The notes: generated from the letters alone by a model not told the origin. A stretch of DNA of 12,298 nt from Dehalococcoidia bacterium (GCA_030615865.1 JAUWYK010000060.1:1-12298); one strand, 5' to 3'; positions 1-7,219 are shown, counted from the stretch's first letter. Numbers and translations: made by a program.

Positions 1-73
1 AACGGCTCTGTTTAACACCCGGTTTAACCCTCTCCCCCTGAAGTGCAATAATTGGGTGTTATTGTGACTATGC
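1..73. repeat. Left copy of 73-bp terminal direct repeat
   Basis: These 73 bases are identical, base for base, to the last 73 bases of the window. The copy contains GTTTAAC (10-16) and the near-palindrome GGTTTAACC (21-29), followed by a pyrimidine-rich stretch. An exact overlap of the two ends is what an assembler leaves on a circular contig, but it can also mark a genomic direct repeat that bounds the segment. The sequence alone cannot separate these. Confidence 0.95.
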
Positions 74-75
74 CC

Positions 76-108
76 TTGACAAAGCATATCCCTTTCCCTC
101 AATATAAC
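76..108 (+). promoter_or_regulatory. Possible promoter for the DUF5679 relic
   Basis: A perfect TTGACA lies at 76-81. The best -10-like hexamer, TATAAC (103-108), is 21 bp away, longer than the usual 16-18. At normal spacing only CAATAT (100-105) is available. The site sits just downstream of the GTTTAAC motifs of the terminal repeat and upstream of the decayed DUF5679 gene, so it may be that gene's old promoter. The spacing makes this weak. Confidence 0.3.
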
Positions 109-135
109 TATACCTACAGTTGAACAGTGATGCCC

Positions 136-280
136 ATGTTCGTGCAGTGGTGATAATTTAAGGTGAACAGAGAGGGAAATGAAGGATGTCAAGGCGATAA
201 CCATGAAGAATGGAAAGCCAGCGACTCAGGGTGTGTGCCCCATATGTGGGACTAAGATGTTCAGGATAGGAAAGAGCTAA
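136..280 (+). pseudogene. Decayed DUF5679-type zinc-ribbon mini-protein
   Basis: The intact part reads from ATG 179 to TAA 280 (33 residues). It contains the core ITMKNGKPATQG, then C-P-I-C-G (residues 20-24) and a KMFRIG ending, which I recognise as the C-terminal two thirds of DUF5679, a small protein of unknown function. Family members begin with a first CxxC (like YCVKCK) joined to KREMK. Here the ATG at 136 gives M-F-V-Q-W then TGA TAA, and a one-base frame change is needed to reach K-V-N-R-E-M-K. Both first-knuckle cysteines appear replaced by single-base changes (Cys to Phe, Cys to Trp). A shortened protein from 179 is still possible, since GAGAGGG sits just upstream, but it would keep only one zinc knuckle. 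A strong terminator follows. The family call comes from memory of the motif. Confidence 0.6.
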
Positions 281-309
281 AGCCGATACTGTGGGAATCG
301 GGATTAACG

Positions 310-348
310 AAGGCTGGATATCTGTGAATAGATATCCAGCCTTTCTTG
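310..348. terminator. Strong intrinsic terminator (14-bp stem)
   Basis: AAGGCTGGATATCT (310-323) pairs perfectly with AGATATCCAGCCTT (330-343) across a 6-nt loop (GTGAAT), followed by TTTCTTGTT on the plus strand. It lies 29 bp after the stop of the DUF5679 relic and should terminate that transcript. The A-rich left edge is short, so termination in the other direction is less certain. Confidence 0.85.
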
Positions 349-551
349 TTATCCACGACACATAATGGACACTTGTGCAGTTCCCGCAGGGCTGAGTCTC
401 AGCGGTAGTGTCGCTTCAAGTCAGGTTTTACACCCGTGATAATATATTCCCCGTATTTTGGTTTCAGCCATTTTCTGTAATTCCCCTTTCTAACTTTTGC
501 TGTAAATTGAAGGTGGTACACCTTGGATTCTTAATTCCGGCGATTACCCGC

Positions 552-728
552 TCAATCGAAAAGAACCCTCGGGGCATCAGCGTATTTGGTTCGAGTCTCA
601 TAAATCAGTTTTTCGAGAGGAGCGTAATATTCAGCCCACCAAGTGTCTTCGTTCAGTATGAAGTAGTCAAGTAACTCATAGCCGCAACTAGAAATCTGTT
701 TTAGTTTATCCTTGAGGGGTACCACCCT
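552..728 (-). pseudogene. C-terminal relic of a SAM-dependent methyltransferase
   Basis: Read on the minus strand from 728 to the TGA at 552-554 there are 58 uninterrupted residues. They include CGYELLDYFIL, then DTWWAEYYAPLEKLI and a T-K-Y-A-D segment. This Gly-Tyr-Glu-Leu ... Trp-Trp-x-Glu-Tyr-Tyr-x-Pro-Leu-Glu pattern is characteristic of the C-terminal region of a class I methyltransferase family common in anaerobes. No start codon or SAM-binding glycine motif is present: a stop (729-731) closes the frame upstream and the segment is far too short. Further down the strand, around 435-490, NYRKW and KYGEYI in another frame may be a frame-shifted continuation of the same tail. I see nothing recognisable between 729 and 921. 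Confidence 0.5.
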
Positions 729-921
729 TTAGCTTTATTATTTCCTCCGGCCGGTATCTTTCGTAATCGCTATGTCGAGAGTGACCGGACATGTCACCTA
801 CTGACCTTGTGTATTCGGGTGCAAAACAAATATGCAAATAGCCTTAATCTAATAGGGGTTGACATACTGTCCAGCAAGCACGGAGATAATCGATAGACCC
901 ATTGTATTTATGTTATGGTGA

Positions 922-1113
922 TTTCACCTGCTGGCAAACGACGAAATAGCTGAACTGGTCATCAAATACCCGGATAGATTTGTAGCAGCTGTAGCTTGCC
1001 TCCCCATGAATAACATAGACGCTGGTTGAGATGGGGCTGGATGAATTGACCAGCAAGCTATAAACGCAGGCAGCTGAGTTGTTGACATCCAGATGACAAG
1101 GATAAATAATAGC
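922..1113 (+). pseudogene. Relic of an ACMSD-like amidohydrolase
   Basis: In one plus frame, 928-1020 encodes LLANDEIAELVIKY then PDRFVAAVACLPMNNIDA. This is a hallmark segment of amidohydrolase-2 (ACMSD/decarboxylase-like TIM-barrel) proteins, where an asparagine-aspartate-glutamate is followed by a Tyr-Pro-Asp-Arg-Phe and an Ala-x-Leu-Pro-Met strand. After in-frame TGA codons at 1027 and 1039 the same frame resumes with I-D-Q-Q-A-I-N, a third TGA (1072), and V-V-D-I-Q-M-T-R-I-N-N. This follows the family order (EIDRAIN ... GVQIxTNING). The fragment lacks the N-terminal HxH metal motif and all downstream catalytic parts, so it is dead. It ends 50 bp before the next gene and supplies DNA for that gene's promoter. 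Confidence 0.65.
1082..1110 (+). promoter_or_regulatory. Sigma70-type promoter for the FAD/Fe-S operon
   Basis: TTGACA (1082-1087, perfect -35) is followed, after exactly 17 bp, by AATAAT (1105-1110, five of six matches to TATAAT). Transcription would start near 1117, giving a leader of about 47 nt before the ATG at 1164. It is the best promoter match I noticed in the window, and it lies within the remains of the amidohydrolase gene. Confidence 0.6.
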
Positions 1114-1163
1114 CAAAGTATAGTATTACTAATGCCAAAGCAATAAGTTGAAAGAAGGTCAAA

Positions 1164-2630
1164 ATGATTGAAGAAGAGAAGCTGGTAAAAATAGTCGGTG
1201 CCGGTAATGTAAGCCATGAACAAGCGACGCTGAACGAATACTCTAAGGATATGAGTTTCGTTAATACGGTAAAGCCGGAATATGTGGTAAAGCCAAGAAA
1301 TACAGGTGATGTAGAGAAGATAGTACATTTTATGAATGAAACTCTAACGCCGCTGGTGCCGGTAAGCTCAGGGCCTCCCCATTTTCGCGGTGATACCGTT
1401 CCTAGCATCAGAGGGGCCGTTATTGTAGATTTAAGCGGCATGAAAAAGATTATCAGGGTTGACCGACTGAACCGGGTTGCCATGTGTGAGCCGGGTGTAA
1501 CCTTTGATGAACTAATACCGGCAGTAGAAAAGGAAGGGCTCAGACTCAATATGCCTTTACTACCACGGAAGTCAAAGTCCGTTATAGGTAGCATGCTAGA
1601 GAGAGAGCCGGTAATAATGCCTAAGTATCATTGGGATATAGCCGATCCCTTGGCTTGCGTTGAGGTAGTTTTCGGCACCGGCGATATGTTCAGAACCGGG
1701 GCCGCCGCCGGTCCAGGCACCATAGAAGAGCAATGGGCCGCCGGGGGGTCACAAAAAGAGGCGGCGGGGCCTGGTCAAGTTTCCTGGTACCGGGTTATTC
1801 AGGGAGCACAAGGGACAATGGGTATCGTCACCTGGGCGTCATTAAGATGCGAATTACTCCCCAGCGTTGAAGAGCCTTTCCTGGTCGGCTCCTCACAGCT
1901 TGATAAATTGTTCGAATTAATTCATTGGCTGGTAAGGCTAAGGTTGGTTAACGAATGCTTTGTGGTAAATAACTCTAATCTGGCAGCTATCATGGCCAAG
2001 AAATGGCCTGACGATTACCAAGATTTAAAGGACACTTTACCCCCCTGGGTGCTTTTCTTCAATATAGCTGGCTATGAATATCTACCGGAAGAGAGAGTAA
2101 GCTATCAGATAAAGGATATGCTGGATATAACTCAACGAGTGAGCTTGGAACCAGTAGAAGCAATCGGTAGAGTTTCGGCAAATGAAATATTAAAAGTGGT
2201 CCACCAGCCTTCCAAGGAGCCATACTGGAAGCTTGGCTACCAGGGAGCCTGCCATGACATATTCTTTGTGACCACATATAATAAGCTACCGGAGTTGATC
2301 AGGGTCATGTATGATGCGGCTGATGAAGCTGGCTACCCGGCTTCAGATATGGGTGTTTACCTCCAGCCGATAGTACAGGGCACCAACTGCCACTGCGAAT
2401 TCAACCTGTTTTATGACCCAGAAAACCCGAGCCAGTCAGCCCGGGTTAGGGAGTTAGCCACCAGCACCGTTAAAAACCTGATGGCTAAGGGAGCATTCTT
2501 CTCAAGGCCTTATGGCGAAAGCACCAGTATAATTGTCAACAGTGATGCTGCCACCGTTACCGCTTTAAAGAAGGTTAAGTCAATATTAGACCCTAACAAC
2601 GTTATGAATCCAGGGAAATTGTGTTTTTAA
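1164..2630 (+). CDS. FAD-linked oxidase (GlcD/VAO-type), first subunit
   Basis: This 488-residue protein has the PCMH-type FAD-binding layout. An N-terminal half starts with YVVKPRNTGDVEKIV (about 40-54), followed by the FAD loop region (SSGPPHFRGDTVP, 68-80), IVDLSGMKKI (87-96), EPGVTFDELIP (109-119) and QGAQGTMGIVTWAS (213-226). The FAD-oxidase C-terminal domain ends in LDPNNVMNPGKLCF. Such enzymes oxidise 2-hydroxy acids or alcohols and hand electrons to an Fe-S partner; the substrate here cannot be read. The FAD loop lacks the usual GGGT and carries PPHFRG instead. Residues 179-205 form a Gly/Ala-rich insert with AAGPG twice. The start has a modest GAAGG upstream. It is the first gene of a three-gene operon, 36 bp before the Fe-S gene. 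Confidence is high for the family and low for the reaction. Confidence 0.85.
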   Translation: MIEEEKLVKIVGAGNVSHEQATLNEYSKDMSFVNTVKPEYVVKPRNTGDVEKIVHFMNETLTPLVPVSSGPPHFRGDTVPSIRGAVIVDLSGMKKIIRVDRLNRVAMCEPGVTFDELIPAVEKEGLRLNMPLLPRKSKSVIGSMLEREPVIMPKYHWDIADPLACVEVVFGTGDMFRTGAAAGPGTIEEQWAAGGSQKEAAGPGQVSWYRVIQGAQGTMGIVTWASLRCELLPSVEEPFLVGSSQLDKLFELIHWLVRLRLVNECFVVNNSNLAAIMAKKWPDDYQDLKDTLPPWVLFFNIAGYEYLPEERVSYQIKDMLDITQRVSLEPVEAIGRVSANEILKVVHQPSKEPYWKLGYQGACHDIFFVTTYNKLPELIRVMYDAADEAGYPASDMGVYLQPIVQGTNCHCEFNLFYDPENPSQSARVRELATSTVKNLMAKGAFFSRPYGESTSIIVNSDAATVTALKKVKSILDPNNVMNPGKLCF

Positions 2631-2666
2631 GGACTCATAGTTGGATAAAACTAAGGAGGGGAAGAG

Positions 2667-3935
2667 ATGGCACTAGAAGATTATCGAAGAGACATGGAAT
2701 TGTGTGCCAAGTGCTCGATTTGTAAATTTATACCCTTAGAAAAGATGAAGGGATTTCAGCCGGCAAATGTCTGCCCCAGCATATCTAGGTATAATTTTAA
2801 TGCGTACTCAGGCGGCGGCAGAGTAAACATCGGCGTGGCCATGCTGGATAAGAGACTTGAATACACCGATAAGCTGCTTCATGTAGTTTATAACTGCCAG
2901 ATGTGCGGTGGCTGTGATGTCTCATGTAAGTATGCTATGGATATGGAAGTGCTGGAGCCGATATATGAATTCAGAATTAAATGCGTGGAGGATAGTCACA
3001 CTGCCCCTGCTCTTGATAGCGTGATTAACAGTCTGCGCAAACAGGGCACCATGGTACCGGGGGCGAAAGCCAAGAGGGGGGAATGGGCTGAGGGGCTGGA
3101 GGTAAAAGACTTCACCAAGCAGAAGACGAAGGTTATTTATCACGCCGGGTGCCGGACGTGTTTCGACAAAGCCACGTGGAAGGTAGCCAGAGCCACCATA
3201 ACCCTGCTGCAAAAAGCAGGTGTTGATATCGGCATTGGTGGCGAAAACGAATCATGCTGTGGTGGTCGGGCATACCAGATGGGATATAAGGATGATTTCC
3301 TCAGACAGGCCAAACAAAATATGGAGCTCTTTAAGAAATCAGGGGCAGAAACAGTGGTGACCGGCTGTGCTGACGGCTATCATGCCTTCAAGGTGCTCTA
3401 CGATAAATTTGGCCTGAAGGGAGACCTGGAGGTACTGCATACCACGGAGTATCTTGACCGACTGAGAAAAGAGGGCAAGCTGAAACCAAAGAAGAAAGTT
3501 GCGGTGAAGGTAACCTATCATGACCCCTGTCACCTTGGCCGGTTGGGGGAGCCGTACATACACTGGGAAGGGAAGGAAATTCCCGGGTTCCAGCGCCGGT
3601 TTGACCCGCCGAGAGAACTCCGGCGGGGTACATATGGCATTTATGAACCGCCACGGGATATCCTCAGAAGTATTCCCGGTTTAAAGCTTGCTGAAATGGA
3701 CAGGATAAAGGAATACACCTGGTGCTGCGGTGCCGGGGGTGGGGTGAATGAGTCAAACCCCGAGTTTGCCAAGTGGACGGCTAAGGAGAGAATTACCGAA
3801 GCTGAATCAACCGGGGCTGAAGCGATAGTGACTGCCTGTCCCTGGTGTGTGAAGAGCTTCAACGATGCCATTAAAGAAAATGGCAGTAGCCTCAAGGTAT
3901 ATGATGTCGTTGAGCTACTGGAGAAAGCAATCTAG
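2667..3935 (+). CDS. Two-[4Fe-4S] CCG-domain oxidoreductase subunit (GlcF/HdrD-like)
   Basis: The 422-residue protein begins with a ferredoxin-like module: C13-x2-C16-x2-C19 with C36-Pro, and a second set C77-x2-C80-x2-C83-x3-C87. Both sets can hold [4Fe-4S] clusters. Two CCG domains follow: the first runs from YHAGCRTC (about 165) to ESCCGGR (about 197) and TGCADGYH; the second from YHDPCHLG (about 290) to WCCGAGGG (about 353) and TACPWC (about 391). This is the architecture of glycolate oxidase GlcF, LutA/GlpC-type and HdrD-type subunits, which move electrons from flavin subunits to quinone or thiol/disulfide acceptors. A strong AAGGAGG (2653-2659) fixes the ATG at 2667. The gene is flanked by two FAD oxidases and overlaps the ribosome site of the next, so the three products probably form one complex. 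No transmembrane segment is visible, so any membrane contact would be peripheral. Confidence 0.88.
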   Translation: MALEDYRRDMELCAKCSICKFIPLEKMKGFQPANVCPSISRYNFNAYSGGGRVNIGVAMLDKRLEYTDKLLHVVYNCQMCGGCDVSCKYAMDMEVLEPIYEFRIKCVEDSHTAPALDSVINSLRKQGTMVPGAKAKRGEWAEGLEVKDFTKQKTKVIYHAGCRTCFDKATWKVARATITLLQKAGVDIGIGGENESCCGGRAYQMGYKDDFLRQAKQNMELFKKSGAETVVTGCADGYHAFKVLYDKFGLKGDLEVLHTTEYLDRLRKEGKLKPKKKVAVKVTYHDPCHLGRLGEPYIHWEGKEIPGFQRRFDPPRELRRGTYGIYEPPRDILRSIPGLKLAEMDRIKEYTWCCGAGGGVNESNPEFAKWTAKERITEAESTGAEAIVTACPWCVKSFNDAIKENGSSLKVYDVVELLEKAI

Positions 3936-3950
3936 AGGAGGTTATGAATT

Positions 3951-5501
3951 ATGGCTTTAGAGAAGGGTATTTACCGAGCGTTCGAAGATGTGGTAGGACC
4001 GGACAATATTTCCGACGACCCAGCAATACTGGATTCGTATGCTTTCCGGTGGGGTCCAGAAACGGAAACGTTTGCGCAAAGGTTTGCCGCTGTTATACTT
4101 CCCAAAGACACCGCGGAGGTCCAGGCAATAGTTAAGCTCTGTAACAAATACGGGATACAGTTCAAGGCGTCCAGTACCGGATGGGGAAAGATGAGCAATC
4201 CCGGTGGTCCAAGCGTCGTCAAAATGGACTTGAGGAGGATGAACCGCATACTGGAGATCAACGAGGAAAACATGTATGCCGTGGTTGAACCTTATGTGAT
4301 TAGTGCCCAGCTACAAGCTGAGTTAATGAAAAGAGGCTTAAACTGTAACATCATAGGGGCTGGAGGTAACTGTTCAGCGCACCCCTATGCGGCTCATTAC
4401 GGTGGCGGCCACATGGGTGAAACCACAAGTTTACGTGAGCGAAATATCCTCGCTGTAGAATGGGTAACACCCGAGGGGGAGATAGTCAGGCTGGGTTCGT
4501 TAGGGTCGTTAGGTGAGTGGTTCTGTGGGGATGGGCCGGGTCCATCTTTGAGGGGAATAACAGTGGGTTCTACAGCGCCATGCGGAGGACTGGGGGTATT
4601 TACCAAAGCGGCCACCAAGATTTATCACTGGGCAGGTCCGTCAACATTCCCCATCGAAGGGGTATCACCACATTATGCCCCAAAGGAGATACCACCGAAC
4701 TTTTATTATAGATACTTCTCATTTCCATCACCGGGAGATATGATTGAGGCACAGCGCAGGATTGGTGAAAGTGAAATAGCCTTCGAGGTAATGGGCTTTA
4801 ATCCAGCCATGGTGGCTTCAAATATGGGAACAAGTAATGATGAAGATTTTGCCTACTTCGAGCAATTCCGCAAACTGGTACAGGGGCCAGGATTCCAGGT
4901 CATACTAATCGGTAACTCTCCGCAAGACTTCGAATATAAAAAGCAGGTACTGGATCAAATCATCGAAGAAACCAAGGGTAAGTCTCTGGAACCACTGGAG
5001 GATCCTAAAGTTGCCGGTGGTCTGATATGGCGCAGTATAAGGATTACGGCGTCTATCAGGGAGTGCTTTCGGGCGGGGGGTGCCTTCAGCGCCGCTCTGG
5101 GAGGTACTCACCCCTACGGCGAAGAGGTTCATTACATGGAAGCGGTGTCCAAAATTAAGAAGGACTTGATAAAGAAGGGCATACTACGAGATGATGGCGG
5201 AGATTATCTGACATGGCCGCATGAACACGGGCATCTCGGGCATGCGGAAATACTCATTCAGTTTCGTCAAACCCCTGAAGCAGTAAAGGCTATAGAAGGC
5301 TTTTCTGAAGCGGCGATTAAAATGGCTATAGATACCCGCTATGGCGTGCCACATAGCTTATCCGGTATGGCCCCAAATTATATGCACGACATGTTTGGGC
5401 CACATGCATCTAATTACAATGTGTGGCAGAGGAGGCTCAAGCAGGCATTTGACCCCAATGAAGTATCAGACCCTTCAAGCTATATAGCGGGGAAGGAGTA
5501 G
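3951..5501 (+). CDS. FAD-linked oxidase, second subunit
   Basis: This 516-residue protein is a second, divergent PCMH-type flavoprotein. It has VILPKDTAEVQAIVKLC (48-64), the FAD-loop region KASSTGWGKMSNPGG (72-86), VKMDLRRMNRI (90-100), VEPYVISAQLQ (112-122), GGGHMGETTSLRERN (151-165), VTPEGEIVRLGS (172-183) and GDGPGPSLRG (193-202). The C-terminus is KQAFDPNEVSDPSSY. The ATG at 3951 is chosen because AGAGGAGG (3934-3941) is 9 nt upstream; the ATG at 3944 is too close and opens only a 63-residue frame. The ribosome site overlaps the stop of the Fe-S gene, so the genes are translationally tight. It is full length, unlike the short GlcE subunit of E. coli glycolate oxidase, so the complex would carry two complete flavin subunits. 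Residues 183-190 hold a small GSLGSLGE repeat. The substrate is unknown; 2-hydroxy acids or aromatic alcohols are possible. Confidence 0.85.
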   Translation: MALEKGIYRAFEDVVGPDNISDDPAILDSYAFRWGPETETFAQRFAAVILPKDTAEVQAIVKLCNKYGIQFKASSTGWGKMSNPGGPSVVKMDLRRMNRILEINEENMYAVVEPYVISAQLQAELMKRGLNCNIIGAGGNCSAHPYAAHYGGGHMGETTSLRERNILAVEWVTPEGEIVRLGSLGSLGEWFCGDGPGPSLRGITVGSTAPCGGLGVFTKAATKIYHWAGPSTFPIEGVSPHYAPKEIPPNFYYRYFSFPSPGDMIEAQRRIGESEIAFEVMGFNPAMVASNMGTSNDEDFAYFEQFRKLVQGPGFQVILIGNSPQDFEYKKQVLDQIIEETKGKSLEPLEDPKVAGGLIWRSIRITASIRECFRAGGAFSAALGGTHPYGEEVHYMEAVSKIKKDLIKKGILRDDGGDYLTWPHEHGHLGHAEILIQFRQTPEAVKAIEGFSEAAIKMAIDTRYGVPHSLSGMAPNYMHDMFGPHASNYNVWQRRLKQAFDPNEVSDPSSYIAGKE

Positions 5502-5648
5502 GTGCTTGGGGTTTGATTACTATATCTGCACCCTCTAAGCAAGACCTCACAAGCAAACATTGTACCATTTGCATAGACTGGACTATAACGCTAAAGATGT
5601 TGGGCTCTTTATACTAGCTCTTAAGGTCTAATTTACACGAAATAATGT

Positions 5649-5677
5649 TTGACATCATATGTAGGTTATGATATAGG
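5649..5677 (+). promoter_or_regulatory. Possible promoter for the substrate-binding protein gene
   Basis: The 321-bp gap 5502-5822 holds no gene I can support. Within it TTGACA (5649-5654) is followed after 17 bp by TATAGG (5672-5677, four of six). The leader to the GTG start would be about 140 nt. It contains a weak 5-bp hairpin (CTCGT 5777-5781 with ACGAG 5791-5795) just before the ribosome site. I found no clear terminator after the oxidase operon, so read-through is also possible. Confidence 0.4.
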
Positions 5678-5822
5678 TAATATGCTATATCAACAAAAGT
5701 CATGGAGCAACTTCTATCAAGGGATAATTAAGATAGTCTACATAAAAGGGGGTGGTAAATTGGTCAATTATTGTAGCTCGTCGGATAATAACGAGATTTA
5801 ATTACAAGAGGAGGAGAAACAA

Positions 5823-7106
5823 GTGAAAAAGAAAATATTGTTAATCCCGTTAGCATTGTTGTTAGCCATCAGCTTGGTTGCTATCGGCTGTCCGGCACCA
5901 GAAGAACCAACCCCACCAACCCCGCCAACGCCACCAACACCGCCGGCACCACCAGAAAAAGATAAAATCGTTATTGGTGCGGCAAGATCTCTCTCAGGCC
6001 CGGGAGCTATCATTCACGAAACGGCATTCGGACCAATCATGAACATGTGGAAAGATGAGGTCAATGCCCAGGGCGGGATATATATAGAAGAGTATGGCAA
6101 AAAATTACCTGTAGAGTATATCATATATGATGATACAACTGATACGGGTACGATGGTGAGACTAATAGAAAAATTGATTTTAGAGGACAAGGTTGACTTT
6201 TTGTTCCCCCCCGTTGGCACCGCTTTTCTCTTTGCTGCCGCCCCCCTAGCCAATAAGTACGGGTATATACTAATGGGAGCCGAGGGTGGCGCCACGAGCC
6301 TCAGGGAGATTATGGCTGGTCTACCCTACTTCTTTTCCGTCTTGAATTTCTCCGACCACAACCAGATGCCGGTTTTTGCTGACCTTCTTGAGGAATTGGG
6401 CGTGAAGACAGTGGCGATATTGTTCATTGCTGACCTCCATGGCGTAGAGTATTCCGGTGCGGCGGCTCCATTATTTGCCCTGAAGGGAATTGATGTAGTT
6501 TTGATTAAGAGCGCCCCGGAAGGGATTAAGGACTTATCGCCCATATTGAAGACGGCCAAGGCGCTTGAGGTCGATGCCTTTTGCTCTTTCCAGTATCCCT
6601 CAGAGAACTTCCTGGCTATTGGTCAGTCAATGGCGCTTGACTTTAACCCGAAGGTCATTATACTCGGTCCCGGGGGCAGTTTCGGGGTTTTTAAAGCGAT
6701 ATTTGGCCCGGCGGTGGAGGGAGTAATGGCTGAAGGTGCCTGGAACTGCAAATCTTCTCCCGCAGCCGCAGAATTCTGTGATAAATTCATCGCCCTCTAT
6801 GGTGAACCAGCCGTTGATTGGTGGGGACATCTACCCTACTGGGGTAGCCTGCAATTTTGGCAGCAGGCTGTCGAGAAGGCTGGAACCCTTGACCAAGCAG
6901 TAATAAGGGATATAATGGCTACGGAGACGTTCGATACGGTTCTGGGACCGACCTGGTTTGAGGGCAGATTTTTGGCAGTTGAATGTTATGCCGGGCAGAT
7001 TGGTCAGTGGCAAAGTGGGGTGTTTGAAGTCGTAGACCCCGGTGAGCATCGTACCGCAGAGCCTATCTACCCCAAGGCACCGTGGCCAGCGCCACCACCA
7101 GAATAA
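5823..7106 (+). CDS. Lipoprotein ABC-type substrate-binding protein (Peripla_BP_6, LivK/urea type)
   Basis: The 427-residue protein starts with a lipoprotein signal (MKKK, hydrophobic run, lipobox ending A-I-G-C with Cys23). A low-complexity linker of Pro-Thr-Pro units (residues 28-44) then tethers the receptor to the membrane. The mature domain begins KIVIGAARSLSGPGA (48-62), the first strand of the branched-chain-amino-acid-type receptor fold, with MWKDEVNAQGGIYI (75-88), VEYIIYDDTTDT (97-108) and VDFLFPPVGTAF (124-135) following the family pattern. The start is GTG 5823, supported by AGAGGAGGAG (5807-5816). It would capture a small organic solute outside the cell; the ligand cannot be inferred. 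No permease or ATPase gene is next to it, so it is an orphan receptor that must share a transporter encoded elsewhere or act as a sensor. The C-terminus ends in another Pro-rich tail. Confidence 0.88.
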   Translation: MKKKILLIPLALLLAISLVAIGCPAPEEPTPPTPPTPPTPPAPPEKDKIVIGAARSLSGPGAIIHETAFGPIMNMWKDEVNAQGGIYIEEYGKKLPVEYIIYDDTTDTGTMVRLIEKLILEDKVDFLFPPVGTAFLFAAAPLANKYGYILMGAEGGATSLREIMAGLPYFFSVLNFSDHNQMPVFADLLEELGVKTVAILFIADLHGVEYSGAAAPLFALKGIDVVLIKSAPEGIKDLSPILKTAKALEVDAFCSFQYPSENFLAIGQSMALDFNPKVIILGPGGSFGVFKAIFGPAVEGVMAEGAWNCKSSPAAAEFCDKFIALYGEPAVDWWGHLPYWGSLQFWQQAVEKAGTLDQAVIRDIMATETFDTVLGPTWFEGRFLAVECYAGQIGQWQSGVFEVVDPGEHRTAEPIYPKAPWPAPPPE

Positions 7107-7134
7107 ACATAGAGTATAGCAACAATAATAGTAA

Positions 7135-7219
7135 GCAGGCTGTCTACAGGGTGAAAAAAGCCATTTTTGACGGCGGTTTTTCCTCCACAGAGCGTTAGTG
7201 GGACTTTTAGACAGCCTGC
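7135..7219. repeat. 85-bp inverted-repeat element between convergent genes
   Basis: GCAGGCTGTCTA (7135-7146) and TAGACAGCCTGC (7208-7219) are perfect 12-bp inverted repeats separated by 61 nt. The interior can fold further: GAAAAAAGCC (7153-7162) pairs imperfectly with GGCGGTTTTTC (7172-7182). It sits between the end of the binding-protein gene (7106) and the end of the convergent AOR gene (7246). It could act as a shared terminator, a REP/MITE-like palindromic repeat, or a structured RNA. The 12-bp ends with unrelated middle look more like a small mobile palindrome than a simple terminator, but no target-site duplication is evident and no second copy is seen here. Confidence 0.6.

Noticed and set aside
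408..674. Plus-strand 88-residue frame
   Set aside because: It lies opposite the methyltransferase relic, whose minus-strand translation is recognisable; the plus frame is not.
859..890. TTGACA (859-864) and GATAAT (885-890) as a promoter
   Set aside because: The spacing is 20 bp and nothing intact lies directly downstream; the 1082-1110 promoter is closer to the operon and much better spaced.
1058..1594. Long minus-strand reading frame (178 residues) opposite the first FAD oxidase
   Set aside because: It mirrors a well-supported gene, has no family features, and its composition is that of an antisense shadow.
3944..4135. Alternative ATG at 3944 with a 63-residue product
   Set aside because: It is only 2 nt from the ribosome site and out of frame with the 516-residue flavoprotein that has clear family motifs.
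5777..5795. CTCGT/ACGAG hairpin as a riboswitch or terminator
   Set aside because: It has only five base pairs with a 9-nt loop and no T tract.
5760..5801. TTG-initiated 13-residue leader peptide before the binding-protein gene
   Set aside because: A purine-rich AAGGGGGTGG precedes it, but no regulatory codon run and no convincing attenuator are present.
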